From positions 60,743 through 124,742 of the forward strand of contig CAJNYU010002170.1 in the NCBI GenBank assembly GCA_905331475.1: a stretch of 64,000 bases of DNA, given 5' to 3'. Positions within the stretch are counted from its first letter, which is position 1, and each line of letters opens with the position of its first letter. Under the pieces are notes generated by a model. The model made no database searches and was not told the origin of the DNA. It saw nothing but the letters and a program-made list of their open reading frames with translations. This DNA comes from Rotaria socialis. Lineage: Eukaryota > Rotifera > Eurotatoria > Philodinida > Philodinidae. Below are positions 35,414 through 48,516 of the stretch, piece by piece. The translations under genes and the position numbers were made by a program.

Positions 35414-38400
35414 TCAAAAGATGATATAGAACATGAATAAAAATAGTATTAATAATGATAATAAATGATTACATTGATACTGTGTTGCTGTATTTGTTTT
35501 GATAGCTGTAGTCTTTTGATTAGATAAATTTTGTAAATCATAAAAATCTTTCAAATAGTTATAAGTTTCATTTTCATCATATTCTAAAGCTTCATCATTT
35601 TCATCTACTCGAAGAACACATGAACCACATTGTTGTTTGGTTGGATATGGTACTTTTGGCCACACTGGATCATTTGATTCTACTTCTCCTCGAAGTGCTT
35701 TATTTACTCTGTTATGACCTGAAGATGAAAATAATTATGAAATTTCAAGGTTCATCATGATTTACACATTACCTCGCCACAAATATAATACATTTTCTCT
35801 AAAAGAATTTATTTCATTTTCTGCATTCGCGGTGCCAGTAAGAAAGTGTTGGACACACTCTTCACAAAGAAAAAAATTACGAATAAATTCACGAATCGAT
35901 ATAATCATATCCGTTGGTTGAACATTGGATGGTACTAAGTAAAAATTAGAATTTAAAAATCTACCTTCAATCTATTTCTTGATTAACTCACATTTATTGT
36001 TTTCGGCAAGTATAGCCTGTTTAACAGTCATACTATGAAATAGGACCCATAATGAACATGGATAACCACGTTTACTCGAATCAGATCCATTACAATGATC
36101 ATATTTTATGTTAGGTAATTTGGTTGTCTATTCGAATAAATCAACAATAAAAGTAGTTTTCATGAAAAACTTAAATCTGAATTGAAATACTATTCTAATG
36201 AGAGTCTAGACAAACAGGGTTATTGAAATAGTACATGTAAGTCGACTTTTCTAAAGTTTAAGTAATGAAATAACATCGCAAGTTTATCAAATTATGAACG
36301 TTGAAACAAGAAATATTTCAATAATCAATCGTGTGAAGTGACGAAAACTATAGTTTTAGTTTGAAATATTTGATTTATCTAATTTTCAAATCAGTTAAAA
36401 TCTAAAAATGACTGAAGTAACATCTTCTAGAGACCTCATGCTGTTTTATATGACGAGCTAGCTATAAAGTATCTTTCCTTCTGCCGAAAAACAAAATTAT
36501 CATGAGTAGTACAAAAAAAGAGTCCACTTCACTACAATGAAGTTCATTGAACAAAAATTTGTTTGAAATTCTTCAATATATATTATAACCAATGTGCAGA
36601 ACAACAGACAAACCTTTCTGGCATATTTGCATAAAAATTTCCTACATGACCATCAAATATCATTTTATCATGTACGAACTACAAGTTCATGCATAGTCTT
36701 ATCAAATGACCTTTCCACTGCACGTAAGGCTTTGATAAGAAAGATATGTGGTACTGCATTTATGTATATATATATATATATATTTATTTTTATACTTTTA
36801 AATATTCACTGCGTTTCGTTTGAAAACTCTAGAAACTTATCATAGATTCTGAATAACTATAGTTTGATCTGAAAACATAGTTTCTTTTAGAATAATGAAA
36901 TTTTTACAAGAGGAAATATCTTAAAATAGAACTTCAAAATAAATTTACAAAGTTTCACTATTAAAAGAAACACAAGCAAATCGAATTATCATATGAGAAA
37001 TCAATGAGGTTGTTTTGTTTGTATTCTTTTACCTAGAGAAAATCTCTTATTCATGGAAAATATTTAGGAAAAATTTTGATACATTCTAGTTTTATGATTA
37101 GAAAATTGATGGATAAGAAAAATCTTTTTTTTCTCACGCGTTACGATGCATTTCGATTTTTTTATACAATGAATTTTTAATATCAATAGAATTATATGAT
37201 AACTCAAAATATATATGAGATAAAAAAAGATGTCCCAATCTTTTTGGCTAATATTAAAAGAGTTTTTTAGGATTCAATGTTAATCAAAATGATGAAATAT
37301 CCTAGAAATTACATACAGGTCTATTTTCTCTTGGGTGAAACATCTGTTTCATCGATACTGTAAATAAAGTAAAATTACCGATATTGAATTAATATAATGT
37401 TTAAGTTCTTGAGATGATAATGTTGTACGACTATTCATAAACTCAATTAGATCACTTAGAAAATTATTCATCGTTGCGCTTCCAGGATAATACTAGAAAG
37501 AAAAAAATGTTCATCTATTTTTCTATAAAATTATCATTATTACCATGTGAAGGACATTAAGCCAAGCTTTAACAGCTTCGAATGTAGCGGGTAATTTTCT
37601 ATGAAGGTCTTTCTTGATCATCCAAGTAACAGCACTATCAACATCGGTCAAGGTCGGTTTTAGAGAACCGATTTTTTTTCTAATTAACAAAGAAAACTAT
37701 TTATACTCGTAAAATGTTACCATAAACATATTATTACTCTGCATATGTGTCAGCTGCAGCTATTATATTCCTATTTAAAACAACTTTGTGCACTATATTT
37801 GTTGAATCAATTCTAAAAATAAATTGAAAATAATTTTAACAAAAAACCTTTCGAACTAACTGTTCAAGTGCTATTTGTCCATCATTGTTTCTCATTCCTT
37901 TCCAAATACCAATGCCTTGTGTGATTGGATTTTGTGTATTCAAACGATAAATTGGCTCTTGAAATACAGTTTTCGAATTATTTAATACATACTAGAAATG
38001 AAAATTTTTAATTAGAAGAAAAATAAAATTAGATAAAAATATTTACAAGACTGTAAGGTAGAATATCATCTGTAGCAAATAGTTGAAATTGTTTGACACG
38101 TCTTGGAATAATTTTATTTAAATCTTCTATGGTCTGTGGTCTAAAAACCGAAACTTTTTATGGCTGCTTTTTTCTTTAAAAAATAAAATATTTACTGAAT
38201 TACATCACGAATGGGCCATGATTTTCCATAGCATTCGTGTGCAATTTTATTCATTTTTTTTAATGACCATACTAAAAAGTCTTCTGGTTTCGTATTTTCA
38301 TTTCGCCGATCTGAATCAAAAGCTAACTGAGTGGAATTTGTCGCTGGACAATATATTCGCCATTGAGGATATCCTTTATCATGACAAATATCATTCTCTG

Positions 38401-38773
38401 TTAGTGATTCACTAGCACAGTCATGTGCACCTATTTTAATATATTTTGACCAACCTTAAATCAACCATAAATCATTAGATTTCTTTTTTGTTTCATGGGA
38501 AAATTTTTTACCTGCTGCATATTCGCCAGTAACTTCCCAATACGGTTGAATTTTTTTGCAAAAACTACAATAATTAAGATAATAGAAAATAAACCAAACT
38601 GAATGATTTATTTTTGATGTATTAGTATTCGCTTTTAATGATGATGTCCAATTAGATGGTATTAAATGTCTTGTATTAGACCATGACCATTTTTCACCAT
38701 GTGCAACATGAGAAGTCCATGATGATGAAAAAACAAGAAAGACTATTGAAAGGTAGAAATAAGAACAAGACAT
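35414..38773 (-). CDS. QSOX: Quiescin sulfhydryl oxidase (QSOX-like, 11 exons, 566 aa)
   Basis: Flavin-linked enzyme of the secretory pathway that forms disulfides in client proteins and passes electrons to O2. Exons in transcript order: 38773-38512, 38454-38196, 38140-38047, 37991-37861, 37812-37738, 37679-37544, 37492-37379, 37343-37317, 36127-35992, 35934-35773, 35718-35414; phase is kept throughout. Seen: signal peptide; thioredoxin domain with CSFC active site ([17 protein letters not shown]) and GAHDCASE; helical linker region (WLNVLHMYYPG); Erv/ALR domain with [13 protein letters not shown], the redox CEEC ([12 protein letters not shown]), FAD-binding [14 protein letters not shown] and a distal CGSC; C-terminal hydrophobic anchor. 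The 27-nt eighth exon is the least certain. It sits before a 1.19-kb intron, much longer than the others, which holds a (TA)n tract. TTTGTAG lies directly before the ATG. Confidence 0.88.
36764..36783. repeat. (TA)n microsatellite in QSOX intron 8
   Basis: About ten TA units within the long intron. Confidence 0.8.
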
Positions 38774-39464
38774 CTACAAATTGTAAAGAATTGCTATAGA
38801 TTAACGCGGAATGATTGAGTATATTGAAGAAACGCGATAGAATGAACCTTTTGATATACAAAGAGTATGCTATGTGATGGACCACTATAAATAGATACAC
38901 GTAGAAATTATCGTTTATCTTATTAGCATGAAATATTCTTTTTTTCTTCTCTTTTATTTATTCGTTCGTTTATCTCTTCGTAGTATATATATATATATAT
39001 ATATAGTATATGCCTAGTTACAAACTCAAGGCATAAATATATGTTTTATCATCATTAACATCATCTATTTTCTCTGTGTAGCCATGAATTTGTTTCTTTT
39101 CTTTTGGACCAGCCCAGTCAGAACAACTGTACAATACATAGAGCAATCATCATCCATGCATGCGCATACTTTTCTTTCTCGTTTTCTCATTGATCAACGA
39201 CTATTCATTAGTACTCGCAAGAGAAATTCCAAATGGATATACTCAACGAACTTATTAATGTTTCTTTGCCTTTTCTTTGACAACACATGAACATTTATTT
39301 TGTGTGTGCCCAACCATCACTTTTGTTGTTTTATTACTTTCAATAATTCATGCAACAATACAAATAATAATCCTCTCCCTTCGACTCCAATAGATACACA
39401 CACACACGCACACAGGCACACATTAACAAGAAAGATAATTGTCAATAATCTTTCTTTTTTCCTT
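38774..39464. other. Intergenic region between GM2A-like and QSOX genes
   Basis: No gene seen. Holds (TA)n at 38983-39004 and a CA-rich repeat at 39394-39422. Both neighbours are on the minus strand, so this is the QSOX promoter side and the 3' side of the GM2A-like gene. Confidence 0.5.
39394..39422. repeat. Imperfect (CA)n microsatellite
   Basis: CA repeats with single G interruptions, just 3' of the GM2A-like stop codon. Confidence 0.8.
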
Positions 39465-40204
39465 TTAGTTGGATCTTTTTGCTGGTTTAACTGCAAATTT
39501 CAAGTCATAACAACCACTGATACTGCCAATAGATGCACGAAGTTTCACATCAAAATCACCCACACTTATCCATGATAAAGTGCTTAAAAAAATGAATTGT
39601 TAACTAGATATAGAATAAAACAAAAAGAGAAAATATTTACTCAGGTGCTACAGGCACTGTAAGATCCATGTCAATATCGAGATCATTTGTCAATATATCC
39701 AATGGACACTCACAGTTGATGCCATGTACAGCAAGATTTGGTGGACATGTATCTTGGTCATGTTTAATGATACTTTTCAATAAAGTACATAAATCATTAT
39801 ATGAGCTAGAATATAAGGATAGCTAGAAATAATAAAACCAAGGATCAAGTACTAACCATGAACCAACATTTGCGCCATTATGCACATAACAACCAATAGG
39901 CAATCTAATTCCAGAAACTATACGTATAATAGTAAGATTAGCTTTAACAACACCGCGTATTCTTTCCGTAGCTGAAATTGCGAGCGAGAGTTTTCCAGTT
40001 CCTGGGTGAATAATAGGCATTGGGGTATAAGACAATCGACGGATTTGAACATTTTTCGATCCTAATTATATAAATATACAATGAATTAAAAAATTATAGT
40101 ATCTATTACATACCACAATCGGAGTAACCCAATGATGTATAGGTCTGTGAACATGTATATGCTATTAAGCACATGAAAATAATAATCGAGCTATTCGATA
40201 GCAT
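39465..40204 (-). CDS. GM2A: GM2 ganglioside activator-like ML-domain lipid carrier (4 exons, 192 aa)
   Basis: Small secreted or lysosomal protein that lifts lipids from membranes and presents them to hydrolases or transporters. Exons in transcript order: 40204-40114, 40061-39857, 39805-39641, 39582-39465; phase is kept. Seen: N-terminal signal peptide (IIIFMCLIAYTCSQ), an early Cys (GYSDCG), KLSLAISATERIRG, the LPIGCYVHNGANVGSCSYNDLC block that matches the GSCxYxDLC signature once the exon 2/3 join is made, CPPNLAVHGINCECPLDI, and the C-terminal WISVGDFDVKL...GCYDLKFAV. Eight cysteines sit at family-like positions. Length agrees with human GM2A (193 aa). Reading past the exon 3 donor would stop at once (GAG TAA), which shows the fourth exon is needed. 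The natural lipid in rotifers is unknown. Confidence 0.88.
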
Positions 40205-40605
40205 GATAATTATGTGTATTGTTGATATGATTTTCGTGTATTATCAACATGTGCCATCGAAAATAGCACTTTTTATACCATAAATCGAACAGCTGTACTG
40301 GTTCCCGAAATGCTTGTTTTTATGATTTGCAACCACCTACATTTTTCAGTATTATCACGAAATATTATGATATCAACTGATTTTGAGACTATAGGGACAT
40401 TTGGACAAATTCAGGTCAATAGTAACGAAAAACAAAAGATCATGTCAATGAAAATCATCAATAAAGTGTATCAGAGAAACCACTATTGTTTTCGAATAGC
40501 CATTACGCTTTGATAATCCTCATTATATTTGAATTTATCATCGAATATTAATGTACTGTATTATCTAAAGAGTTCTATTTGTTGATTATATAATCTTTGA
40601 TTAAG

Positions 40606-40637
<32 letters not shown>

Positions 40638-42545
40638 ATCAATAAATGTTACTACTTCTCAAGAGATCTGGGTGATTTGTCATTGGATTAGTTGTAAATG
40701 TTAGCGTTCAATATCGCTTAGAGAGGAAATCAATAGGAAAATTCGAACTATAGTATTTAGATTGATATTACATGTGGATGTTGATCGGTGTAATAGCACA
40801 GATAAGTAATCTTTTTTCGTCCTTAAAATTATTGATAGATAAATCAAGTTGAAATTCTTGAATTTATGAGTGATTTTATACTCAAAATATCCTTGAATAG
40901 AAAATTTTTGATAAAACACTCGAATCTTTACTTGATTAATTCATTCGTCGATAATACTTTAAATTCAGATGTCATTATTTGCTGTCATGTGACCATTAAG
41001 CTGTCGACTATAACTTTCATCTATAGACTATTTTGAACTTTAATATTAATATGTATTTCGCTATAATATTGCATTTAGTCCTATTGTAAAAGTTAATCTA
41101 TATACAAGAAAGCATTCAACGTGATTGTCATACTGAATTATTTGTCTATCATATTGATTTTCTATCATATTTTCCTACGAAATAAATATAACTCGACTGT
41201 TTTTCAGTATAAAAACTATATCTAATATTTGATATCGATGATATGTTAATCTATAGCTAAAAAAAATTATTTATCTATCGTCTGTTTAAAAATAGTAACA
41301 TGTTATTTTCATTTGTGTGAATAGATATTTGTTTTAATTTGGCTATTAATTGTTTTTTAAATTCGACTTTTCAGTGTGAATGAAAAACATGAATGCTATA
41401 AACACGTTGTATTAAAATGAGTGCTAAACAACTATGCTGATATTTTCATGTGAAAGATAAGAAACATTTTATATTATACTCAACTCAAACATTTGAAGAT
41501 CAAAATCAAAACTTTTCGTTTTCTGAAATCAAACGAAAGATTCTATTAACAAAATACAATATGAATTCATTATTTTATAGTATTTTTAGAGGAAATTGAT
41601 TCTTATTTTTACTGTCTAATTCATCAATTATACTATGCCAATAGTGGCCAATGGAAAGAGCGCCACTTGGATTATGATCATTTTTTAATCATTGAGTCAA
41701 TATGAGATAATATTTTCACAAGACTATAATTTCACTCAAATGATAAACGACATTTTATTTTAAAAAATTAATATTTTTCATGCTTCTTTTTAATATTATT
41801 CTTCAATCTAACAGTATGTTTATTTTCGTTAAAGAATTTCTCAAAGAAAGATTACAAAGTTATTTTTTTTTAATGTTCTTCTATTTCCATGTTTTAAATA
41901 TAAAAATAACATGAAAGTTTATCGCTATTTGAGATAATATCAGTTTTCTAATACAATGGAAATTCACTAAAATATCATAGAAAAGTAAATGATAACAAGT
42001 GTATTTTTGAATTCAACTCGTTTCTATTTTTAGTATTCATATCAGTGTTAGTCTTTGAAAATATATTTCTTTGTTTTTGGACTTCTAATAAATTCATATC
42101 AACCTGAATAAGATTGATTTATTTCAATTTTAGTCGATGTGTCAATTGAACTGATTAATTCTTGATTGATTGACATTTTTGTGTAACGAGTCTTTCCGAG
42201 AAACATAGCATTATGCAATAAATCATTCTACTTCCTATATTATGTCAACAGTTGTATTGTGTGAGAATGTGAGCATTCGTCTTTGTTATTTTCTTTTTTT
42301 TTGTTATCTATTTGAGATACACATAGTCGAAAAGTGAACGCTGGCATTTTGTTTTCGGTTACTCATTCTATAACTCAATCAGGCGTGTTTGATGTTTGGT
42401 TATTGCAATTGTGTAGCACTTAAGCTTTTGTTTGGAAGTCATCATTTTGTCTTTAGTTTATACGTTTTGTGCAAAACAATAAAATGTACTGAATGATACA
42501 AATGAGAAAGCCTCATTGTTGATACAAGCATTTGGTAATTTTATA
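40205..42545. other. AT-rich intergenic region
   Basis: No gene supported. (TA)n at 40607-40634. Otherwise low-complexity AT-rich sequence. Confidence 0.45.
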
Positions 42546-42565
42546 AAATAAATAAATGCGAAAAC

Positions 42566-42583
42566 CTCGGATTTAAATCCGAG
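42566..42583. repeat. Perfect 18-bp palindrome CTCGGATTTAAATCCGAG
   Basis: Self-complementary over its whole length and GC-clamped in an AT-rich setting. It lies about 280 bp left of the dispersed repeat copy 2 and could be the other end of that element or a binding site. Confidence 0.7.
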
Positions 42584-42867
42584 TGTTATGTGTACTTCAA
42601 AGAGTGAAAAAGTATATTCACTTTTTTTTTCTATAAGACATAGATCTCATCAAGATACATCCCTTGTCACTAAATTGCAAGGAGAAAATACAGGTGTGCT
42701 AAGTTAGCATGGACCACACTGTTTGCGACCATATCCGGTGACCACTGACTCTACTCTTAGAGTGATATAATATCTTTAGAAATCACAGAAATTAAGTTCA
42801 GATTCGTGTTTAGCTTGGAAAACTGGGCAAGAAGAGTTATTTTTGNCAATATATTTCTCATGCGATA

Positions 42868-43030
42868 ATCCTTCTCATCTTCGAACTCGACTGAGACATT
42901 AATGAGGCTGAACTGTGTAGAAAATTTCATCATGATCTAACTCTCCTTTCGAGAGTTATCGTGTAAACGGACGGACGGACGGGCACACTGACCGATTCTA
43001 GAGTGTACTCACTTTTTTGAGTACACAAAA
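42868..43030 (-). repeat. Dispersed hairpin-ended repeat, copy 2
   Basis: Inverted copy of 11031-11191 with about three quarters of positions shared. It ends in the hairpin GTGTACTCAC-TTTT-TTGAGTACAC (43003-43026) and has an internal hairpin TAACTCTCC-TTTC-GAGAGTTA (42939-42958) plus a GGAC tandem (CGGACGGACGGACGGG) at 42968-42983. An N at 42846 marks uncertain sequence just outside. No protein is encoded. Confidence 0.7.
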
Positions 43031-43949
43031 ACTAGACAAAATACTCGTAGTGAAATTTTTAACATTAACAATGAGGCCATCTCTTTTTATTCACTGATAA
43101 AACCAGTGGTTTCATTTGATCAATTATGGATAATTTCTTTTCCGTGATGAAAAATAGTTTGAATTACAAAGTTTTTATTTTTCTAGTCGCCAAGAAACAG
43201 ATTGACAAGAAAACATAAATTACAAGCTTGAATTTGTAAAAGAGAATTATTTCACAATTAGACACTTCGAAACATCATCGTAGTCTGTCAATTATATTCA
43301 AATCTGGTGAAAGATTATCGCATGAGAAATATATTGAATTTTTTATATGACATGTACAATCTAAAGATAACCGACTTCTTGTCGGCAATGTCATTTATCA
43401 ATAAAACATGGCAACATATCATATATATATATCAGGAATCCTTGACGTCGTGTACAAATAATATTGTAGGCTTCATAGACAAAAACAACAAATGGCTAGT
43501 AACCAAATAGTTATTGTATCCTTGTTTTAGATCTTTATGAAGGATTCTTTAATCACTGAAGTAATACTAGAAATCGATTGCACACTAAAAAAAGAAATTC
43601 ATCGTATTAACAGCATCGAAAATTGTTCAAAAATGATTGCTTTTTTTCTTTTTGTATCATCACAAACGATGTATTTAAAGAAAATATAAGTTGTTCTCAT
43701 AGATTTTGTCGTATATTTTGTTTTCTGTAACAAATAAAATGCTACAGATAATGAGATGAAGATATTCAACAAAGAAAGAAGAAACATTCATTATATGAAT
43801 TAACTATAATTTTAAAAAAACTGATTTTATTCTTTCAATTATTCATTGTGTAAAAATAAAATAAAACGACAATTTTCAAAATCTCTCAGTGGTCGTGCTT
43901 TATTTTTCTTTCCATAAACTTTACTTTCATGAAAAGGCCCTGTACATAT
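43031..43949. other. AT-rich intergenic region, 3' of LRP2BP
   Basis: No coding gene recognised; several AATAAA-like signals for the minus-strand LRP2BP transcript lie near 43857-43866. Confidence 0.45.
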
Positions 43950-45512
43950 TCAAATCTTTTCATGTGTTAAGTAATCTTGTAACAATTGACACGCATCGGG
44001 ATCATATCGGAAGCTCTATATCAAATAAAGGTATATATGGAATTCATTTATTATTGACTTCATCGATTTCTACCTTTTTGTACATCATGATAGCTTGATT
44101 AGAATCTTTTTTTATACCATGACCAAGTTCAAGACATCTACCAAGAATAAATGATGCTATAGCAATACCTTTGCAAATATATTGTGGTAGACAACATGAT
44201 GCTCGTGATAATTCATTAATATCATTCAAGGCAGATACTCTAAAAATATAGGAGAATAAACGGTTGTTAGTCTTTATTTATTTCTTTTTAAATATGAAAT
44301 TACCTTTTTGCTAAATCTGTAGCTTTTGTGAATAATTTTCTCGTATAATAAGCATAAACAAGAAGGCCTATAGCCTATAAATATTAACTTGATTATTTTT
44401 ATTAGAGTATTTTCGAATGTTTAAACTCACATAAATATTTCCTCGTTCAGATGCTTGTCGTAAACAATCAATAGCTTGATTAATATCTTTACTGGTGCCA
44501 ATACCAAATAAATTCATAGCACCCATTGCTCCTATAATTTTACAATTAGTTCTCGAACATTATTATAAATCTAATAATAATTTTTACCGAGACTTTCAAG
44601 TGATCCATTTCTTGATGCTTGATTATGCCAATACAATGTTTTATTTAAATTATAGGCATCTGTATTTTTTCTTGAATAAAAAAAAGCAAGAGCTGTTTGA
44701 GCTTCTATTACTGCTTCATGTCTATCATCACGAGCTGCCAATAACCACCAGCTAATATTTAAGACTTATAGTGAGAGTTAAGGTTATTTCTTCTTTTCTA
44801 TTACCTTTCAGCTTTTTCGTCAGATTGTTCTACACCATAGCCTTGAAAAAATGCTTTACCTAAATGAAATTCTGCATACGGTATTAAAAAACTGTGTGGA
44901 TCTTTTTCTTTCGATGTTATTTCAAGCATCATTTGATAAGCATCTTTCTAAAAATGATTGATAACGTTTCGATTTTCATAAATAAAGTATTCCTTAACTG
45001 GAGTACAATCTTTTGGTGCTTCTCCTTCAAAACACATAACAGCAAGTTGATAGAATGCTATAGACAAAAGAAAAAAAAGACAACTGACTTCAATCAAAAA
45101 TAAAACAAAAAAAAGCTTAATTTTCAAGAAAGAAGATCTACCTCTTAGGTCAGCATGTTGAATTTTTGAATACCATCTCCATGCTTTATCATATTGTTCT
45201 GTATCATAATAAAATTGTGCCAGAAGAAAATGTCCTTCACAAGCGTGACATTTACATTTAGTGGGATCATAAACATTCATTCGACATTCACATTCACTGA
45301 GTGTAATTAAATCATTTTCAATTGCTTCCTCTTGACCATTCTGACGTAATAATTCACGCGTATTATCTCTCTATTGATATTATTGAAATGAAATAGAAAT
45401 AATTATCTTGATTAGGACTTACAAGAATCAGTCGTTCTATCATAAATTCTCGAGCACCTAATGCCTGTGGAACAGGTGCTGAAAATTTCTCACCAATAGG
45501 ATTTGCAGACAT
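43950..45512 (-). CDS. LRP2BP: LRP2-binding protein homologue, TPR/Sel1 repeats (9 exons, 362 aa)
   Basis: Cytoplasmic repeat protein; the vertebrate protein binds the tail of megalin (LRP2). Exons in transcript order: 45512-45423, 45370-45142, 45057-44999, 44947-44805, 44751-44588, 44531-44431, 44374-44304, 44239-44074, 44015-43950, all in phase. Seen: N-terminal region with a CxC...CKCHxC cysteine cluster not expected in vertebrates; TPR-like HFLLAQFYYDTEQYDKAWRWYSKI; then Sel1-like repeats FYQLAVMCFEG, EFHLGKAFFQGYGVEQ, SLESLGAMGAMNLFGIG, GNIYAIGLLVYAYYTRKLFTKA; and the family-typical CCLPQYICKGIAIASFILGRCLELGHGI. The last exon (SFRYDPDACQLLQDYLTHEKI) replaces an in-frame read-through stop at 44044 and matches the family C-terminus. 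Length is close to human LRP2BP (about 347 aa). An acceptor-like TTGTAG lies 4 nt before the ATG. Confidence 0.85.
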
Positions 45513-47606
45513 TTTTCTACAATGAAATCGAAGACAAAGTCGTACTAGAACTAAAAACAAATGAACCTATCTGGAATAAATGTATCAATTTATAGTTTAT
45601 TATTCGTTTTTTCGGAAAAAGAAAATGATGTAGTATATCAGTATGAATTCATTAATTAAATCCAAGTGAATTAAATATATGATCTAGGATATATGAACTC
45701 GATATTTTAAATATCATTCATCATATTTGTAGGTCAGCTGTCAAAGAGTAGAGTGAATATTTTTCAAAGTAGTATCAAGAATATTATACAAATTTTTCGT
45801 GATTTTGAAGATCTGATCGGGTGCATTAGTATAACTTAAAAATAAAATATCGTTAATTCGAATCACGGATCAGTCGATAATTCCGAACTAAAATTAGTTT
45901 CATCAGAAATCAATGGAGATATTCTGAAACACAATAAGATCAAGTAATTCTATTTTTCAATAAAGACTTTTATTTAAAAAATGTGCTAGAAAATCTCTCC
46001 ATATTCTTGTTCTATCAACTCCCAGTTTGAATGTGCAGTTTTTCAAAGCAGTCTCTTAATGACATTGTATGTGTTCAATTTTTTAGAAATTCATATTTCT
46101 ATTTTAACATCTGTGGAATTCAATCAGAGATTAATTCCACTGTGAATAAGTAATTGTGATTGTGAATAATTTTAGATGTTTATTTATAAAAGCTGATGTT
46201 AGTTTCTATTGTCTTGGTAAAACAATATGAAAGTTCAGCATGTTGAGTTTGCTCTTCTTAATTTGTTATACAACTGCAGTACCTGTGCCGATTTATTTCA
46301 TTATGGAGTTTTCTTACTTTTTTTTTCTGTGTAAATAGCTAGAAACAAGATATTCTGTCACAAAAAAAGTTATTGTTTATGCTGTTTATAACAAAGAAAG
46401 CATCACAAAAATATATAAACCCACTGGATTGAAAAGCTATCTTTCTTGTCAATTTCTACAAATCTTATTCAACAATATGAGTTGTTATACTCAAGAAAAG
46501 GTTGATCTAGTTTTAGAGTTTGGTTCAATTAGAAAAATACATTTGATTGATATTATATATCAAAAACAAAAATTCTATGAAAACAAATTTTACAATTGAA
46601 TTTTTGATATTCAATCTTGAAATTTAGCAAAAATATAACTCTAAACATATGTATATAATTATGATGAAAGTATTTTATTCTAAATTTGTCAGAACCTATT
46701 ATTTTATAAGAAAGAATATCAATTTTCCTTATGAAAACTTTTAAAATTATGCTTAAAAATCTTAGTTTGGCATAGAAACTATAATTCTATGTTTATAATT
46801 ACAAAATTGAGATATTCAATAAAAGACATGCTACTCTAAAATATATTTCAACTTGATTGATTTTGTGCTACTTTCAAGTTTACAAATAATATTATTTAAA
46901 AGAAGAAAATTTTTGTCGAGTATCTTCCAGTTTTCTGTCGAGAGCCCGTCTGAATAAATATTGACTTTATTTTAAAATAAAATAGTATTCAATTTTATAT
47001 TACCTTTATTTGCAAAAATGTAAGTCCTGAGATTTCAAAATTTCTAACATTATAGTAAAAACAAAAGTATCCGTTAGTAACCAAAATCTTTCGTTCCTGC
47101 TGCCCGATGCCATTTACTCTATTTTTGTGATGGAAAAATCTCCAACCAGATAAATTCTAATTTAAAAAATCTAAATGAAATAATCTCAAATCTCTTTCTT
47201 TTTTAAGATAATTTCCTATTTTTCTAATAAGATCAAATTTATTAATTAATAATATCCGTCAACTACCACCATCTGTATGCGTCATCTTCGTTGTAAGGCC
47301 ATCCAATGAGATTAAGGTTTTTTCTATTTGTTTTTCTTGGCTCGTTCTCCTCAGAGAAAAAAAACTTGCAAACTAGATGAGTATTTTTTCAAGTTCTTTG
47401 TTCTTTTTTTTCTTCTATCTGTAAAATTTTTATTCTTCATGAATCATTATCTATGTGTTTATAAGTAGTACCAGATATGTTATTTTTTCTTCTAATCTGT
47501 TGTTTATTTTTCTCTGACCGATGGAAGAATAATAAACATATCTAAAAATGAATCTAATGTCATAGAAGTAATAAAACGTATTTTAGATTTATTTTTATTA
47601 CAATTA
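45513..47606. other. AT-rich intergenic region between divergent LRP2BP and Ral genes
   Basis: The two genes are transcribed away from each other, so both promoters should lie here. No element or gene recognised. A TTTTAG acceptor-like site ends at 47586, 20 nt before the Ral ATG. Confidence 0.5.
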
Positions 47607-48516
47607 ATGGCGGCATCGAATAAAACAACAGCTGTCTATCGGCTAATTATGGTAAAATCAAAAAAATGTAAATCTTTAATAATAAAACAATTTATACTTT
47701 GTTTAGGTTGGAAGTGGTGGTGTAGGAAAATCAGCTTTAACACTACAATATATGTATGACGAAGTAAGTATCAATGATTTTTAACTTTTTTCTTCTTATG
47801 AATTTCAAAAACAAAAAATCTTTTAGTTCGTTGTTGACTACGAACCAACAAAAGCAGATTCATACAGAAAAGCAGTTATGCTTGATGGTGAAGAAGTTCA
47901 AATTGATATATTAGATACCGCTGGTCAAGAAAATTATGCTGGTTTGTTCGAAAATGTTTGCAACTTTAGAAATATGATTCTTTCTTGTTTTATTCAATTT
48001 TTAGCTATCCGTGATACTTATATTCGTAGTGGTGAAGGTTTTCTTCTTGTTTTTGATGTGACTGACGCTGAGTCATTTAGCGATCTAACCGATCTTTAGT
48101 AAGTAGTTGAACATTTTCATTCAGAAACAAAAACAAAAATCTATTTTTTATTACCAGTGAACAAATTTTACGTGTCAAAAATGGCGGAACGAATATTCCA
48201 GCAATATTAGTGGGAAATAAAATTGATTTAGCTGAAAGACGTAAAGTAACTCTTGATGAAGCAGAACAAAAAGCACGTACTTGGTCTATTCGTTATATTG
48301 AAACATCAGCAAAAACGAAGCACAATGTTGATAAGGTACGTAAAAATAAAAATAAAACTTCAAATAAACTAATATTCTTTGTTTTCAAAGGTTTTTTGTG
48401 AATTAATGCGTATTGTACGACCATTTAAAAATCCAGTCCGAGACCCTGGTCCAGCAGCACCGAGACCAACGAAATCACCTAAAACAAAAAAAGACAGAAA
48501 ATGTATTATTTTATAA
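47607..48516 (+). CDS. RAL: Ral small GTPase (6 exons, 204 aa)
   Basis: Ras-family switch acting in exocytosis, membrane traffic and signalling through the exocyst and RalBP1. Exons: 47607-47651, 47707-47763, 47827-47941, 48005-48098, 48158-48335, 48391-48516, all in phase. Seen: P-loop GSGGVGKS; switch [12 protein letters not shown], the Ral-specific effector sequence; switch [15 protein letters not shown], where Asn replaces the usual Asp; NKID (G4); ETSAK (G5); QILRVK; and a C-terminal basic, Pro-rich tail with CIIL, a CaaX box ending in Leu and so predicted to be geranylgeranylated. Length is near that of human RALA (206 aa). Ras, Rap and Rheb are excluded by the effector loop. Confidence 0.95.

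Noticed and set aside
39300-39575. 91-codon plus-strand frame over the CA repeat
   Set aside because: Overlaps exon 4 of the minus-strand GM2A-like gene, whose splicing and motifs are convincing.
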